A stretch of 64,000 nt of DNA from Acanthosepion esculentum (Eukaryota; Mollusca; Cephalopoda; Sepiida; Sepiidae), in assembly GCA_964036315.1 (NCBI GenBank), contig OZ038496.1, positions 20,038,185-20,102,184 on the forward strand, given 5' to 3'. This document shows, piece after piece, positions 11,352 to 22,519 of the stretch. Within the stretch, counting starts at the first letter, position 1; every line of letters begins with the position of its first letter. The notes beneath the pieces were generated by a model. The model was not told the origin of the DNA. It did not search any database and saw nothing but the letters and a program-made list of their open reading frames with translations. Both the position numbers and the translations under genes were made by a program.

Positions 11352-12599
11352 GTAAGAATGTTATTACATATTTCAGTTATATACATAAACATGTGTTGAT
11401 TATCAGAAATATAATTTTAAACTGCTAATTAATTCATTAATTAGCTAAGACAAAGTAACCACTTTTTTGAAAAAACAAAATAGTTCACATAAAGAAGTAA
11501 GTTTGCAAAAATGACACTTATTAAAAAAGAAAAAAAAGGGGATTCTTACCTTACAGGTGTATAGGCTACTAATTAAGAATAAACTGTAGTACCAAATATC
11601 AATGTCAAATACCTGCTTTGTCATAAACTATTAATGTTTATATGTGTCTACAACATAGATATGCTAGATAAATAATTAAAACTTGCTGTAAATATTACTA
11701 CCATAGTTCCATTCTTGCTCTTACATATGCTTGCATTTTTTATACACTAAGTGTAACATTTGTTATAGGACAGAAGTTGTGTTAATATTTTAATGTTACA
11801 TCTGTCCCATAATAGTTGCTACATATATATACACATTTCATACACTAAATGTAACATCTGTTATGGAACAAAGGTAATGCATAATCACATATTAATTAAA
11901 TAAACATAAACTTTGAAGTTAATTTATACATCTCTTAATTACATATAAAATATAAAATAACTGTAAAAGATATATATATTAATTATGAATATTAGACATA
12001 AAAAGTTCAGTAATTAACAAATATTGATATAAGATAATTAAGATCTATGTATAAAATGTTTGTTTTTGATAAAATGATGAAAAAATAATTGGGTTGATTT
12101 TTGAAAAATAATTTCATGCTATGTATAAACTGTTAACAAATTAAAGTTGTATATAAAGAGATGGTTTTTTTAAGCATCAGTTATATATGTGGTGTCTTAA
12201 TAAAAATAAATTAATTTTTAAGAATTTGATATCTTCCCTCCTCCCAAGTTAATAAGTCAACAAATTATCTCTATTAAGTTAATTATTTTCTTCCCTTAGA
12301 GAAAAAGATTCAAACTTCTCATTCATCATGTGTTTTTATTCCTTTAATCAAGTCAGTAGATTTCTGTGCACATTTTCCTTACATTTTTTTTATCTGAACT
12401 CATATTATACCTAGAATTTTTTCTATCCTGATAGCATAAAGTTTTTGAGGTCATAGAAAGTAAATACAAAAAATGTTTCTGGCAAATTTACATAGTAACA
12501 GTTGAAAATCAAGACAATATTTCTGTTTGAAAACTATCTACTTCAGTTGAAAAATTTCTTTTAATAGAATAAAAGACTTTTATTTACATTACTTATACT
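11352..12599. other. AT-rich, possibly intronic DNA
   Basis: If the preceding exon is real, this is intron 1. A short direct repeat containing 'gtaacat.tgttat' occurs near 11751 and 11850. Nothing else is recognised. Confidence 0.4.
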
Positions 12600-12880
12600 C
12601 AGTCGCAGCTAGTGGATTAAAGCATCAGTACATGAATTTGGTAACATAGTAATTGTGAGTTCAATCCCTTGGTGTGTAGTGTAGTCTGAGAATCAGTAAA
12701 AATAAGATGATCAGTAACTGACCAGTACTAAAATAGGCAATAAATGAGATATGCCTAGACATGGAAAGAACAAAAAAAAAATCTATACCTGTAAATTACA
12801 TAATGGGTTCAGTTTGAAGTTTAACAGGATTGTCAAGCACCTGATGAAGGCCAGTGGAAATTCAGATAGAAAAGGACTTT
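12600..12880 (+). mobile_element. SINE family S2 copy
   Basis: The head 'ctagtggattaaagcat' and box-B-like 'tgtgagttcaatccc' are followed by 'gagatatgcctagacatgg' and the tail segment 'gtttgaagtttaacagg'. The same order of words occurs at 35750-36087, 36165-36445, 46590-47600 (interrupted) and 48598-48900. Confidence 0.65.
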
Positions 12881-12980
12881 TATTTGAAAAAATAATCTAA
12901 TAAAAGTAGAAAGTTTTTAAGAGTTCATTATTAGATTGTTAGGTAAGAAGATCCATATTTGCAGGTATTTGTTTTAAAAT

Positions 12981-13253
12981 ATGAGATCAGGTGAAAAAAA
13001 TATGAGATCAGGTGAAAAAAATATGAGATCAGGTGAAAAAAATATGAGATCAGGTGAAAAAAATATGAGATCAGGTGAAAAAAATATGAGATCAGGTGAA
13101 AAAAATATGAGATCAGGTGAAAAAAATATGAGATCAGGTGAAAAAAATATGAGATCAGGTGAAAAAAATATGAGATCAGGTGAAAAAAATATGAGATCAG
13201 GTGAAAAAAATATGAGATCAGGTGAAAAAAATATGAGATCAGGTGAAAAAAAT
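12981..13253 (+). repeat. Perfect 21-bp minisatellite, 13 units, open as (MRSGEKN)13
   Basis: The unit is 'atgagatcaggtgaaa' plus 'aaaat', 21 bp, and is repeated 13 times with no mismatch seen. Because 21 is a multiple of three, one frame stays open through the array and reads MRSGEKN thirteen times, followed by YWI and a stop. There is no signal peptide, no conserved flanking coding sequence and no splice context. The likeliest reading is a recently expanded non-coding minisatellite that is open by arithmetic. Confidence 0.95.
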
Positions 13254-13259
13254 TACTGG

Positions 13260-13480
13260 ATTTAACTTTTTGAAGATATTTAATTTTATGTGAAGAAAAA
13301 AATAAGATATATAGGTTTAATACAAATAAAATTTCAGTCCATTCTTCTGGAGGTTTAAAAAATAAATTGCCATTTTTCTCATATTTTGGTACCTTTATAC
13401 TAAGTTTGATATAATTAATTTATGCACTAGTTAAGATGTGCTTATTTTTGGTGTAAGCTTGATTTTTTTTCTACATTTTT

Positions 13481-13511
<31 letters not shown>

Positions 13512-13916
13512 TACTCTAAATCCCCTCACCCCAAATTTCATCACTGTATATCCTTTCTTGACCCAGCTAATGCTTGTGAGGAGTGGCTATGGGTCAATAA
13601 ACAGACATGATTCTTGGGGTACAGTTCCGAGGTTATCTGTATACTTGGATGAGTATATCTGCGGCACTATATTGAGTCTAGTTTGTGTCTTCTTCATCAC
13701 CGACACCTGTGGTACAGTTAGTATGACATTTGCATTGTATCAAAATGGTCCAATTTTGATTCTCAGTTGTGGATGCACACTGCTGATGAGTCCTAAATAG
13801 GAAAAAATAGCCGTCCAGTGCTTTCTGCATTCTGTTGAAGATTATTCTGGGCTCAATGAACTACTATATATGATATAATTGCTCATATACTTTTTCTTAT
13901 ATATTATTTAAATTAT

Positions 13917-14003
<87 letters not shown>

Positions 14004-14018
14004 CACACACATAATACC
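13260..14018. other. No gene recognised; TA microsatellites
   Basis: (TA)n tracts lie at 13487-13511 and 13928-14003. The segment 13740-13860 ends in 'gctgatgagtcctaaatagg', a tail style seen in SINEs, but no second copy was found. The 120-codon open frame at 13438-13800 contains the TA tract and has no motif. Confidence 0.4.
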
Positions 14019-14029
14019 TTACATTAACT

Positions 14030-15160
14030 GCACAACTCTGAGTGCTGGAATTATTATTTTTATTTTGGGTTGACACTAGGTTTTCACGAGATACTTTATT
14101 TTTGGGGTGGAATATTATTGTTGTTAAAATATTTAAATGCATTGTAGTTAAGTTTTTAATTTGAACTTAGGCCCAGGTTAACATTTAAGATTGAAAATAA
14201 TGTTGAAAACGAAATATAAATTTTAATTTTGCAAGACGCTGATGTTAAAAAAGTAAGCAAGCAAGAAGGGACTTTAGAAACTCAAGGGGGGTAACTTTAT
14301 TTTTTTTCGAAAATCAAAAGAATAATTAATAATATTAGTAATATCAATAATAATAAAATATGCTATGATGAAATAAAGTATTAATAAAAATAATACATAT
14401 CAATGAAAAGAAAATAATGTGAAATGAAATAAGAGCCTCATAATAGAAACATATAAATATGTAAATAAATAAGAAATATAAATTCTAATTTAGAGAGACG
14501 CTGATGTTAAAAAAGTAAACTAGAAGAGATGTTAGAAAATCAAGGGGGGTAACTCTGTTTTTTTCCGAAAATCAAGAGTAATTAATAATATCATTAATAT
14601 TGATGTTACTAAATTGACTAAAATTAGTGATAACAGCAATAATAAAATATGCCAAGATAAAATAAAATAGACTAAAGTACTAGTAAAAATAATACATATC
14701 CATGGAAAGAAAAGAAAAGGAAGGAAAATAATACAAAATAAAATAGAATAAAATACAATGAAAACCATATATAGGAACATAAAAATATGGAAACAAATAA
14801 TTAAATAAAAATAATAAATGCAAATAGATGAGTAAAAACACACATTTCTAATAGTAAGACTAAAGGTAAAAAAAAAGACTAAAAACAAAATATAAATAAT
14901 AGTTATATACTAACAATGGTAGTAATAAGATAATGGAAAAAATGGATTAGCAAAAATGATAAATGTGATGCAGTCTAATGTTAATCTGGGCCTAATTTAA
15001 ACTACAATTCATTTAAATATTTTAACAACAATAATATTCCACCCCGACAATAAAGTATTTCATGAGAACCTGAAACTTTTAAAAACCAGCATCAACCCAA
15101 AATAAAATAATAATTCCAGCACATGACAATAACTTCAGCCTGAAACTCAGAGTTGTGCAA
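14030..15160. repeat. Foldback-like element: long inverted arms around a duplicated core
   Basis: The left arm (14030-14190) and right arm (14971-15160) are reverse complements of each other. Shared words include 'cacaactctgag', 'gctggaattattattttt', 'ggggtggaatattattgttg' and 'ttaaaatatttaaatg'. Between the arms a segment is present twice in direct orientation, at about 14196-14420 and 14472-14710. Both copies have 'gacgctgatgttaaaaaagta' and 'tcaaggggggtaact'. No protein is encoded. The right arm carries about 24 extra bases. Confidence 0.8.
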
Positions 15161-15162
15161 TA

Positions 15163-15235
15163 TTCACTTACACGCAAATACACTTAGGAAATGAATTCAT
15201 CTTTTCTTCCCCACCAGCTATGTGTCAATTAGTAG
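15163..15235 (+). mobile_element. SINE S1 fragment
   Basis: 'cacttacacgcaaatacac', then 'cttcttccccaccagctatg' corresponds to the body of S1 between its box B and centre. It abuts the right arm of the foldback element. Confidence 0.5.
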
Positions 15236-15439
15236 AACTTGTATCAGTAAATCATTATTATCTCCAAAAATAAAATTCACATAATCTAAAAATATTTTCT
15301 GGCTTTAACTAACCTGCAAGAGGTTGATAAGCTGTAAAAAACAAATCAATCAATCAGTTATCTGGGAATTGTCATACATTATTGTGAAAGTTAGTAAAAT
15401 ATTTTCCCATTGTCTTCTCCACAGTTTGAAATTCAAATT

Positions 15440-15615
15440 TTTCCTTAACTTAGACTGGTTACCATCCAAAGCTAAAGAATCAACATTATCCTGTTATTTA
15501 ACTCATAGATGGGCCAAGAATAGATGGATTCATGCCTGTCCCAGAGGACATTAGTATGAAAGTGAATGCAACAGACAAGACTTGAATTTGAACTATCTGT
15601 ACATCCCAGCTCACA
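15440..15615 (-). mobile_element. SINE S1 fragment, minus strand
   Basis: Contains 'ggttaccatccaaagct' and 'ggattcatgcctgtccc', then 'gaatttgaac' (the reverse complement of a degraded box B). This order matches the minus copy at 49005-49320. Confidence 0.6.
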
Positions 15616-15629
15616 TAAAAAGTTGTTTA

Positions 15630-15840
15630 AATCATCAAAATCATCAAGAGTTGTTTGATCATCTCACTGAGACTGTCGTGAGTTCAATCCTCATTTGTTA
15701 ATCTATACCCATGACTTTGTGCGACATTAAACTAATCTTTAGATATTTTGCCATGAAACAAATGGTCAAACAATTACCGCTACTTGTCACTGAGTGCTCC
15801 AAACCTTAGTGCCAGATTAAACTAAACGTAATAAATAGAC
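15630..15840 (+). mobile_element. Possible SINE with box B-like sequence
   Basis: 'gtcgtgagttcaatcctc' near 15676 resembles a pol III box B. The following 160 bp end at the start of the 107-bp satellite. It is related in style to S2, but no close second copy was found. Confidence 0.35.
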
Positions 15841-17665
15841 ATCTGTCTATATTTCTGAGATGAGTTATTATGTACACTATTTACATTATTCGGACTATTG
15901 TCCTCATCTTTGTCGCCATATTTATTACAACATTTCGGCCCTTCAGTATCTGTCTATATTTCTGAGATGAGTTATTATGTACACTATTTACATTATTCGG
16001 ACTATTGTCCTCATCTTTGTCGCCATATTTATTACAACATTTCGGCCCTTCAGTATCTGTCTATATTTCTGAGATGATGTATTATGTACACTATTTACAT
16101 TATTCGGACTATTGTCCTCATCTTTGTCGCCATATTTATTACAACATTTCGGCCCTTCAGTATCTGTCTATATTTCTGAGATGAGTTATTATGTACACTA
16201 TTTACATTATTCGGACTATTGTCCTCATCTTTGTCGCCATATTTATTACAACATTTCGGCCCTTCAGTATCTGTCTATATTTCTGAGATGAGTTATTATG
16301 TACACTATTTACATTATTCGGACTATTGTCCTCATCTTTGTCGCCATATTTATTACAACATTTCGGCCCTTCAGTATCTGTCTATATTTCTGAGATGAGT
16401 TATTATGTACACTATTTACATTATTCGGACTATTGTCCTCATCTTTGTCGCCATATTTATTACAACATTTCGGCCCTTCAGTATCTGTCTATATTTCTGA
16501 GATGATGTATTATGTACACTATTTACATTATTCGGACTATTGTCCTCATCTTTGTCGCCATATTTATTACAACATTTCGGCCCTTCAGTATCTGTCTATA
16601 TTTCTGAGATGATGTATTATGTACACTATTTACATTATTCGGACTATTGTCCTCATCTTTGTCGCCATATTTATTACAACATTTCGGCCCTTCAGTATCT
16701 GTCTATATTTCTGAGATGATGTATTATGTACACTATTTACATTATTCGGACTATTGTCCTCATCTTTGTCGCCATATTTATTACAACATTTCGGCCCTTC
16801 AGTATCTGTCTATATTTCTGAGATGATGTATTATGTACACTATTTACATTATTCGGACTATTGACCTCATCTTTGTCGCCATATTTATTACAACATTTCG
16901 GCCCTTCAGTATCTGTCTATATTTCTGAGATGATGTATTATGTACACTATTTACATTATTCGGACTATTGTCCTCATCTTTGTCGCCATATTTATTACAA
17001 CATTTCGGCCCTTCAGTATCTGTCTATATTTCTGAGATGATGTATTATGTACACTATTTACATTATTCGGACTATTGTCCTCATCTTTGTCGCCATATTT
17101 ATTACAACATTTCGGCCCTTCAGTATCTGTCTATATTTCTGAGATGATGTATTATGTACACTATTTACATTATTCGGACTATTGTCCTCATCTTTGTCGC
17201 CATATTTATTACAACATTTCGGCCCTTCAGTATCTGTCTATATTTCTGAGATGAGTTATTATGTACACTATTTACATTATTCGGACTATTGTCCTCATCT
17301 TTGTCGCCATATTTATTACAACATTTCGGCCCTTCAGTATCTGTCTATATTTCTGAGATGAGTTATTATGTACACTATTTACATTATTCGGACTATTGTC
17401 CTCATCTTTGTCGCCATATTTATTACAACATTTCGGCCCTTCAGTATCTGTCTATATTTCTGAGATGATGTATTATGTACACTATTTACATTATTCGGAC
17501 TATTGTCCTCATCTTTGTCGCCATATTTATTACAATGTTTCGTCCCTTGAGTATCTGTATATATTTCTGAAATGATGTATTATGTACACTATTTACATTA
17601 TTTGGACTATTGTCCTCATCTTTGTTGCCATATTTATCACAACGTTTCGGCTGTTGTATGCTTCA
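15841..17665. repeat. 107-bp satellite array, about 17 units
   Basis: Units start at 15841 and then every 107 bp (15948, 16055, 16162 and so on to 17553). Sixteen are nearly identical. They fall into two variants at one site, 'gagatgagttatt' and 'gagatgatgtatt'. The unit runs 'atctgtctatatttctgag', 'tacactatttacatt', 'cggactattgtcctc' and 'acaacatttcggcccttcag'. The last unit is diverged and carries about 20 extra bases ('cggctgttgtatgcttcagcc'). The end of the unit resembles SINE tails. There is no coding frame and there are no unique spacers between units. Confidence 0.97.
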
Positions 17666-18029
17666 GCCTTCTTCAGTATAATAAATAGATGCCTAACAAT
17701 GGAATAATATTTTTCTTGTAAATGTCATGGATTATTACTATTGTAGTGAATTTGAATTAGTTGCTCATGCATGGGACCTTGTACCAGACTAACTCAAGTT
17801 TAGAATGCCTTAGCATGGAATAATTGTAAGAAAATAACTACATTACAATGAGTTTGATACTCATTGAGTAGCCTATATTTGTGATCTTGTACCAGAGTAA
17901 ACGAAGCCTTGCCAATCATAATCAAAATCATTAAGTCTTATAAACCACATGCTCTGCAACTGTAGCTGCAGTGGGTGTATCTAGGTCAGGGTAACCTGAC
18001 GGAACAGATCCCTCTATGGGCTGGTTTTG
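17666..18029. other. Unclassified repeat-like sequence
   Basis: Two related segments contain 'gtaccaga.taa' (near 17782 and 17890). They may be parts of a SINE-like repeat. No gene is seen. Confidence 0.35.
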
Positions 18030-18240
18030 AATTCAGGGTTTTCCTCATCCTAATCAGACTGCCCCCAGAGATAAGAGAGCCCACCCTACCTTGTTATTTT
18101 ACTAATTGCTGGAGAATGATGGATTCATGATTTTAACAAGAGTATTCACATGAAGTGGATGAAACAGAATCTGCTGGAATTGGAACTCAACTTGGCGATT
18201 TCTCTTTCTGCACTCATAACCACTACATTCTATCTTTATA
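18030..18240 (-). mobile_element. SINE S1 fragment, minus strand
   Basis: 'gagaatgatggattcatgat', then 'gtggatgaaacagaatctg', then 'ggaattggaactcaact' match the order seen in other minus-strand S1 copies, with heavy divergence. Confidence 0.5.
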
Positions 18241-18242
18241 TC

Positions 18243-18425
18243 CTAGTCAATAGTGACATCTAATTAATCCTAGTCAATATTGACATCTAATCAATCCTAG
18301 TCACTATGGACATGAAAACAATCTGAGTCAGTACTGACGTCTAAGTGAGCCTAGTCAATACTGACATATTAACAAGCCTTATCAACACAAACATCAAAAC
18401 ATGCCTAGTAAAAACTGACATCCAT
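18243..18425. repeat. Degenerate 27-30-bp tandem repeat
   Basis: The motif 'cctagtcaata.tgacatct' is repeated about seven times with increasing divergence to the right. Confidence 0.8.
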
Positions 18426-19415
18426 ACAGAGTTCATTTTAGCATCAAGAAATGGTACTTTGGAAAATCATGAAAAATGTACAAACAGCTAATAGCATTAG
18501 GTTATTGCATATTTACCAATATTTTCAATAGGCTGTGAGGAAACTAAGTAATTTATTGATTTTTACTGGATATAAATTGAAATACTGTCATATCAGATCT
18601 TTCCAGGCTAATCTTATGAACCTTTTTTAAAATTGCCAGGAGATTTGGATTATGATTGAACTGTAGATGCTTAGAAGACATTCCCATCATCATCATTATC
18701 ATCATCATTATTTCCTGTTGCTATGACTATATTTAATATTATTGATCTTACTGCACGTGTATTAAATGCAGCAAAACATCGGGTCTCCTGTAGGGTTTAG
18801 GAATAGGATTAGTTTCCAGAAATGTCATCAGAACTTCAAAAAGGATCTTGCATCCGGAATTTGTTTGTGACTGAATCCAGTGTCTGCCTGAGGATATGAG
18901 GGCTCTTTATACAAATAACTATCCCATGTCTTTCACTCTGCCTCCTTTTTCTAATCATCCTTGTTCATTTTAAGTATAAGAAATGTTATCCTGTGGAAGG
19001 TTCAGGTATGAAAAATATCTCTCGGGCACATTTTAAGAATAAGCAAAAAGAACACAAATGAAATCAGGTGCTGACTGAATTGTTTGTGTGTTTCCAATAG
19101 GGAAATAAGTAATTTGTTAATTATAAGTAACTTGTAGCTACAGCAACTACTGCTGCTACTACTAATAGTTGTGGTTGTTGTTCTCTGTGTATTGTTGTTG
19201 TTGCCTTTGATTTGTACTAAACCCACATAAGCATTAGTTTTATTATGGATAAGACCCTTTTCTGGAAGACAGCAAGGATATAAAAATGGCTATTATGGAC
19301 AACTAATTTAAAATGAGGTTACTGAAGATACAATACAGCTTCAGGGAATAATTTATTACTATAATTGTTCTTACCATCATTAACCAACCAGTAGTCAGAA
19401 TATCATGTGTACACA
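18426..19415. other. No gene recognised
   Basis: A short (ATC)n-like run lies near 18685-18712. Short open frames only. Confidence 0.4.
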
Positions 19416-19471
19416 CACACACACACATATATTTATATATATAGTGTATAGGGGCAGCAGATCATTATTCA

Positions 19472-19777
19472 AATATTGTTATATGTAACAGACAACAAAT
19501 GTCTATTATGTTTTATCATGAGACTTTCCAAGCATCGTTTAATGGCTTTAGTTTCAAGAGAAAATAAAGACAAAAACTGTCCAACATGTAGATATTTCTT
19601 TATTATATTTGTCATTGATCTAAGCTTTTGGGTCACATGAGCCATCATCAGAGAAATATTCAAATGTTGGACAGTTTTTGTCTTTATTTACTCTTGAAAC
19701 TAAAGCCATTATACAACGCTTGGAAAGGCTCATGATAAAACATAATAGACATTCGTTGTCTGTTATATTTAACAATA
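19472..19777. repeat. Long inverted repeat, about 125-bp arms, 53-bp loop
   Basis: The left arm 19472-19598 and right arm 19652-19777 are reverse complements at roughly 90 per cent by eye. Shared words include 'aatgtctattatgttttatc', 'atggctttagtttcaagag' and 'aaagacaaaaactgtccaac'. The loop contains 'ctaagcttttgggtcacatg'. A transcript of either strand would form a long hairpin. Confidence 0.93.
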
Positions 19778-19882
19778 TATATATATATATATGTAGATAT
19801 ATAGATATATATAGATAGATATATATATATATATGTAGATAGATATATATATATGTAGATATATATATATATATATATGTAG

Positions 19883-19914
<32 letters not shown>

Positions 19915-20400
19915 GTATATATAGATAGATATATATGTATATATAGATAGATATATATGTATATATAGATAGATATATATGTATATATAGATAGATATAT
20001 ATATATATATATGTAGATAGATATATATATATATGTAGATAGATACATATATATATATGTAGATAGATACATATATATATATGTAGATATATATGTATAT
20101 GTAGATAGATATATATATATATGTAGATAGATACATATATATATATGTAGATATATATATATATGTAGATAGATATATATATGTAGATAGATATATATAT
20201 GTAGATATATATATATATATGTAGATATATATATATATATGTAGATATATATATATATATGTAGATATATATATATATATGTAGATATATATATATATAT
20301 ATATGTAGATATATATATATATATGTAGATAGATATATATATATATATATGTAGATATATATATATATATATGTAGATATATATATATATATATATATGT

Positions 20401-20462
<62 letters not shown>

Positions 20463-20468
20463 GTAGAT

Positions 20469-20503
<35 letters not shown>

Positions 20504-20528
20504 GATATATATATATACATGTAGATAG

Positions 20529-20559
<31 letters not shown>

Positions 20560-20634
20560 GATATATATATATACATGTAGATAGATATATATATATATGT
20601 ATGTATGTATATATATGTAGATATATATATATGT

Positions 20635-20693
<59 letters not shown>
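19776..20693. repeat. 0.9-kb TA / GTAGATA compound microsatellite
   Basis: Alternating TA interrupted by 'gtagata' and 'gtacata' blocks. It stays open on the minus strand in three frames (318-346 codons of Tyr/Ile/Leu/Thr/His). That is a property of the repeat and not evidence for proteins. Confidence 0.97.
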
Positions 20694-20696
<3 letters not shown>

Positions 20697-20735
20697 ATGT
20701 CCTCCTTGAAATTACCCTTACCAATTACCAATTGG

Positions 20736-20738
<3 letters not shown>

Positions 20739-20771
<33 letters not shown>

Positions 20772-21080
20772 AAAAATCCAAATTGCTCATACAACAAACA
20801 GTAAGCCTGCCAAAAGAAAATACTAATACAAATAAAGTAAAAATCAAAAAAGAAAAGTGATACTAGAAAACAGGAAAATAAAACAAACTAAGAAAAAAAG
20901 ACCAAAAGGCAGACCCTGTACCTAAACATGAACTAATAGTGCTCTATGCTTAGGTCATCAAGACAGCAGAAATGCTTCACAGCATTGCATCCCAGAAAGA
21001 AAAAATGTTTGGATTGGTACTTAAGTTTACCACTCCTGCAATCATCAGGTAACCAGAACACTTATATATTTATATATATA
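20739..21080 (+). repeat. Dispersed repeat R3, copy 1, bounded by (TA)n
   Basis: The segment 20770-21060 shares a weak but ordered match with 22515-22715. Shared words include 'agaaatgcttcacag'/'aaaatgcttcacaatgc' and 'cactcctgcaatcatcag'/'cactcttgcaatcttcaag'. Both copies are flanked by (TA)n on both sides. Confidence 0.5.
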
Positions 21081-21141
21081 TATATATATATACATACATA
21101 CATACACATATATATTGTGTATTTGGAATCAATCTTTCTTT

Positions 21142-21258
21142 TATGAAAGTTTCATTGAAAACAACTGACAAGGTGTGGTGGTTGTGTTTTTTTATATAAT
21201 TTCTCATGTGTTTGCATAATTCTTTTCTTTTCAGGACATAAATTATATAAAAATTGTC
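21142..21258. repeat. Inverted repeat, left arm
   Basis: Reverse complement of 21915-22030. Paired words are 'aactgacaaggtgtggtgg' here and 'ccacaacaccttgtcagt' there, with 'gacataaattatataaaaat' facing 'tttttatataatttatgcc'. The arms are about 115 bp and enclose the N-terminal LINE A reverse-transcriptase fragment. Confidence 0.8.
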
Positions 21259-21272
21259 CAAATGTTTTCTAA

Positions 21273-21658
21273 GTGCTTTCAGCTTTACCTTTAGCCATTA
21301 TCAAGGATGAATCTTATTTTACATTCAACTTAGATCACCACAAGGCTACTGGTGATGATGGGATACCAACCATTGTCCTGAAGAAATGCGCGCCTGAATT
21401 GGCGCCTGCCCTCTCTAAATTATACAACTACTGCCTCAAGGAGTTTTGTTTTCCTGACTGCTGGAAGTCCTCATCCATTGTTCCTGTCTTTAAGAACTCT
21501 GGTGACCCCTCTGACCCTTCTAATTACCGTCCTATCAGTCTCCTACCACTCTTTGGCAAAGTCTTCGAAGCCCTTATCAACACCGAAGTGATTAATCACC
21601 TTATATCCCATGATCTGCTCTCAGGCAAGCAGTATGGTTTCCGCTTAAAAAATAATTG
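21273..21658 (+). mobile_element. LINE A reverse transcriptase, N-terminal part
   Basis: Uninterrupted frame of about 115 meaningful residues. It runs through 'HKATGDDGIPTIVLKKCAPE', then 'CFPDCWKSSSIVPVFKNSGD', then 'NYRPISLLPLFGKVFEALIN', then 'HDLLSGKQYGFR'. These are the early conserved blocks (0-3) of the RVT_1 domain of jockey/CR1-type LINEs, which copy element RNA into DNA at a nicked target. The frame ends at a stop in 21656-21658. The rest of the domain resumes after about 380 bp of unrelated sequence, so the gene is broken. Confidence 0.9.
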
Positions 21659-21914
21659 AATATATGCATTTTTTATGTATGTATCTAGAGTTAAAGGAAT
21701 GTATTATTTTACAAACATGTTCATAGTTGATATTATTGAGTGTTGACTTTTTTTGCTTCTATTATTTTTAGCCTTTTTGTACACGTGAATGATGTTATTG
21801 CATTTGTATTATCAACAAGTATGTTGCAGATAGAGTTTGGTATTTGCGACCTAATTGAGCTATGGTCAGAGAGGTGTAACATTTCATTTAAGGTCTCATT
21901 TTAATACACATGGA

Positions 21915-22030
21915 GACCTACTATATTTTTATATAATTTATGCCCGGTAAAGAAAATATCATACAAACATATATGAACACAAAATTATATTAAACATTTA
22001 ACCACAACACCTTGTCAGTCATTTTCAATG
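21915..22030. repeat. Inverted repeat, right arm
   Basis: Partner of 21142-21258. It lies inside the gap that divides the reverse-transcriptase fragment. Confidence 0.8.
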
Positions 22031-22039
22031 AATGTTATC

Positions 22040-22476
22040 TTGAATGGCCACTCATCTACATCCTTGTTCCTATGCTGTTTTAATCTTCATTACCAACCTT
22101 CTCAATGATACCATCTCTCAACTTGGTATCTGCACTGACAACACTACCATTTACTTTTGCATCGATAGTCAGGCTGATCAGTCTGACACGGTCAAAATGA
22201 CTCAAGACCATCGTTAACCGGTGCAAAAATGGCTTGTCAATTTTAACACCTCTGAAACTAAACTTCTCTCCATTAATCCTCTGAGGGACACCTCTCTGCC
22301 TTCCACCAACATGGCAGATGCTATCCTCCAAGAAAGGGATTCATTGCGCCTTTTCAGGCTAACGTTCTCAGCTGGCATGAGGCGGAAAGACTACACTGAA
22401 TTCACTGCTAGATCAGCTGCTAAGAAAGTCAGTTCACTGTGTTGGGCCAGACAGTTTTTCTCTCCGGAATATATCT

Positions 22477-22480
<4 letters not shown>
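22040..22480 (+). mobile_element. LINE A reverse transcriptase, C-terminal part with lost active site
   Basis: Translation gives 'NLLNDTISQLGICTDNTTIY' where LINE reverse transcriptases have a (Y/F)ADD box. The expected Y-A-D-D positions read C-T-D-N, so one catalytic aspartate is missing. After a frame shift it continues 'WLVNFNTSETKLLSINPLRD', then 'SLPSTNMADAI', then 'SAAKKVSSLCWARQFFSPE'. This joins smoothly in order with the LINE A C-terminal pieces at 46055-46324 and 46805-47480. It ends in a (TA)n tract at 22480-22514. Non-functional. Confidence 0.85.

Positions 22481-22514
<34 letters not shown>

Positions 22515-22519
<5 letters not shown>

Noticed and set aside
12981..13265. Secreted or structural repeat protein MRSGEKN x13
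   Set aside because: There is no signal peptide, splice site or unique flanking coding sequence. A 21-bp perfect minisatellite explains the open frame.
15841..17665. CRISPR array
   Set aside because: The repeat units are contiguous with no unique spacers, and the context is an animal-type genome.
19620..20731. Three minus-strand open frames of 318-346 codons
   Set aside because: They translate TA/GTAGATA microsatellite into Tyr/Ile/Leu/Thr/His runs; the frames owe their length to the repeat, not to coding.
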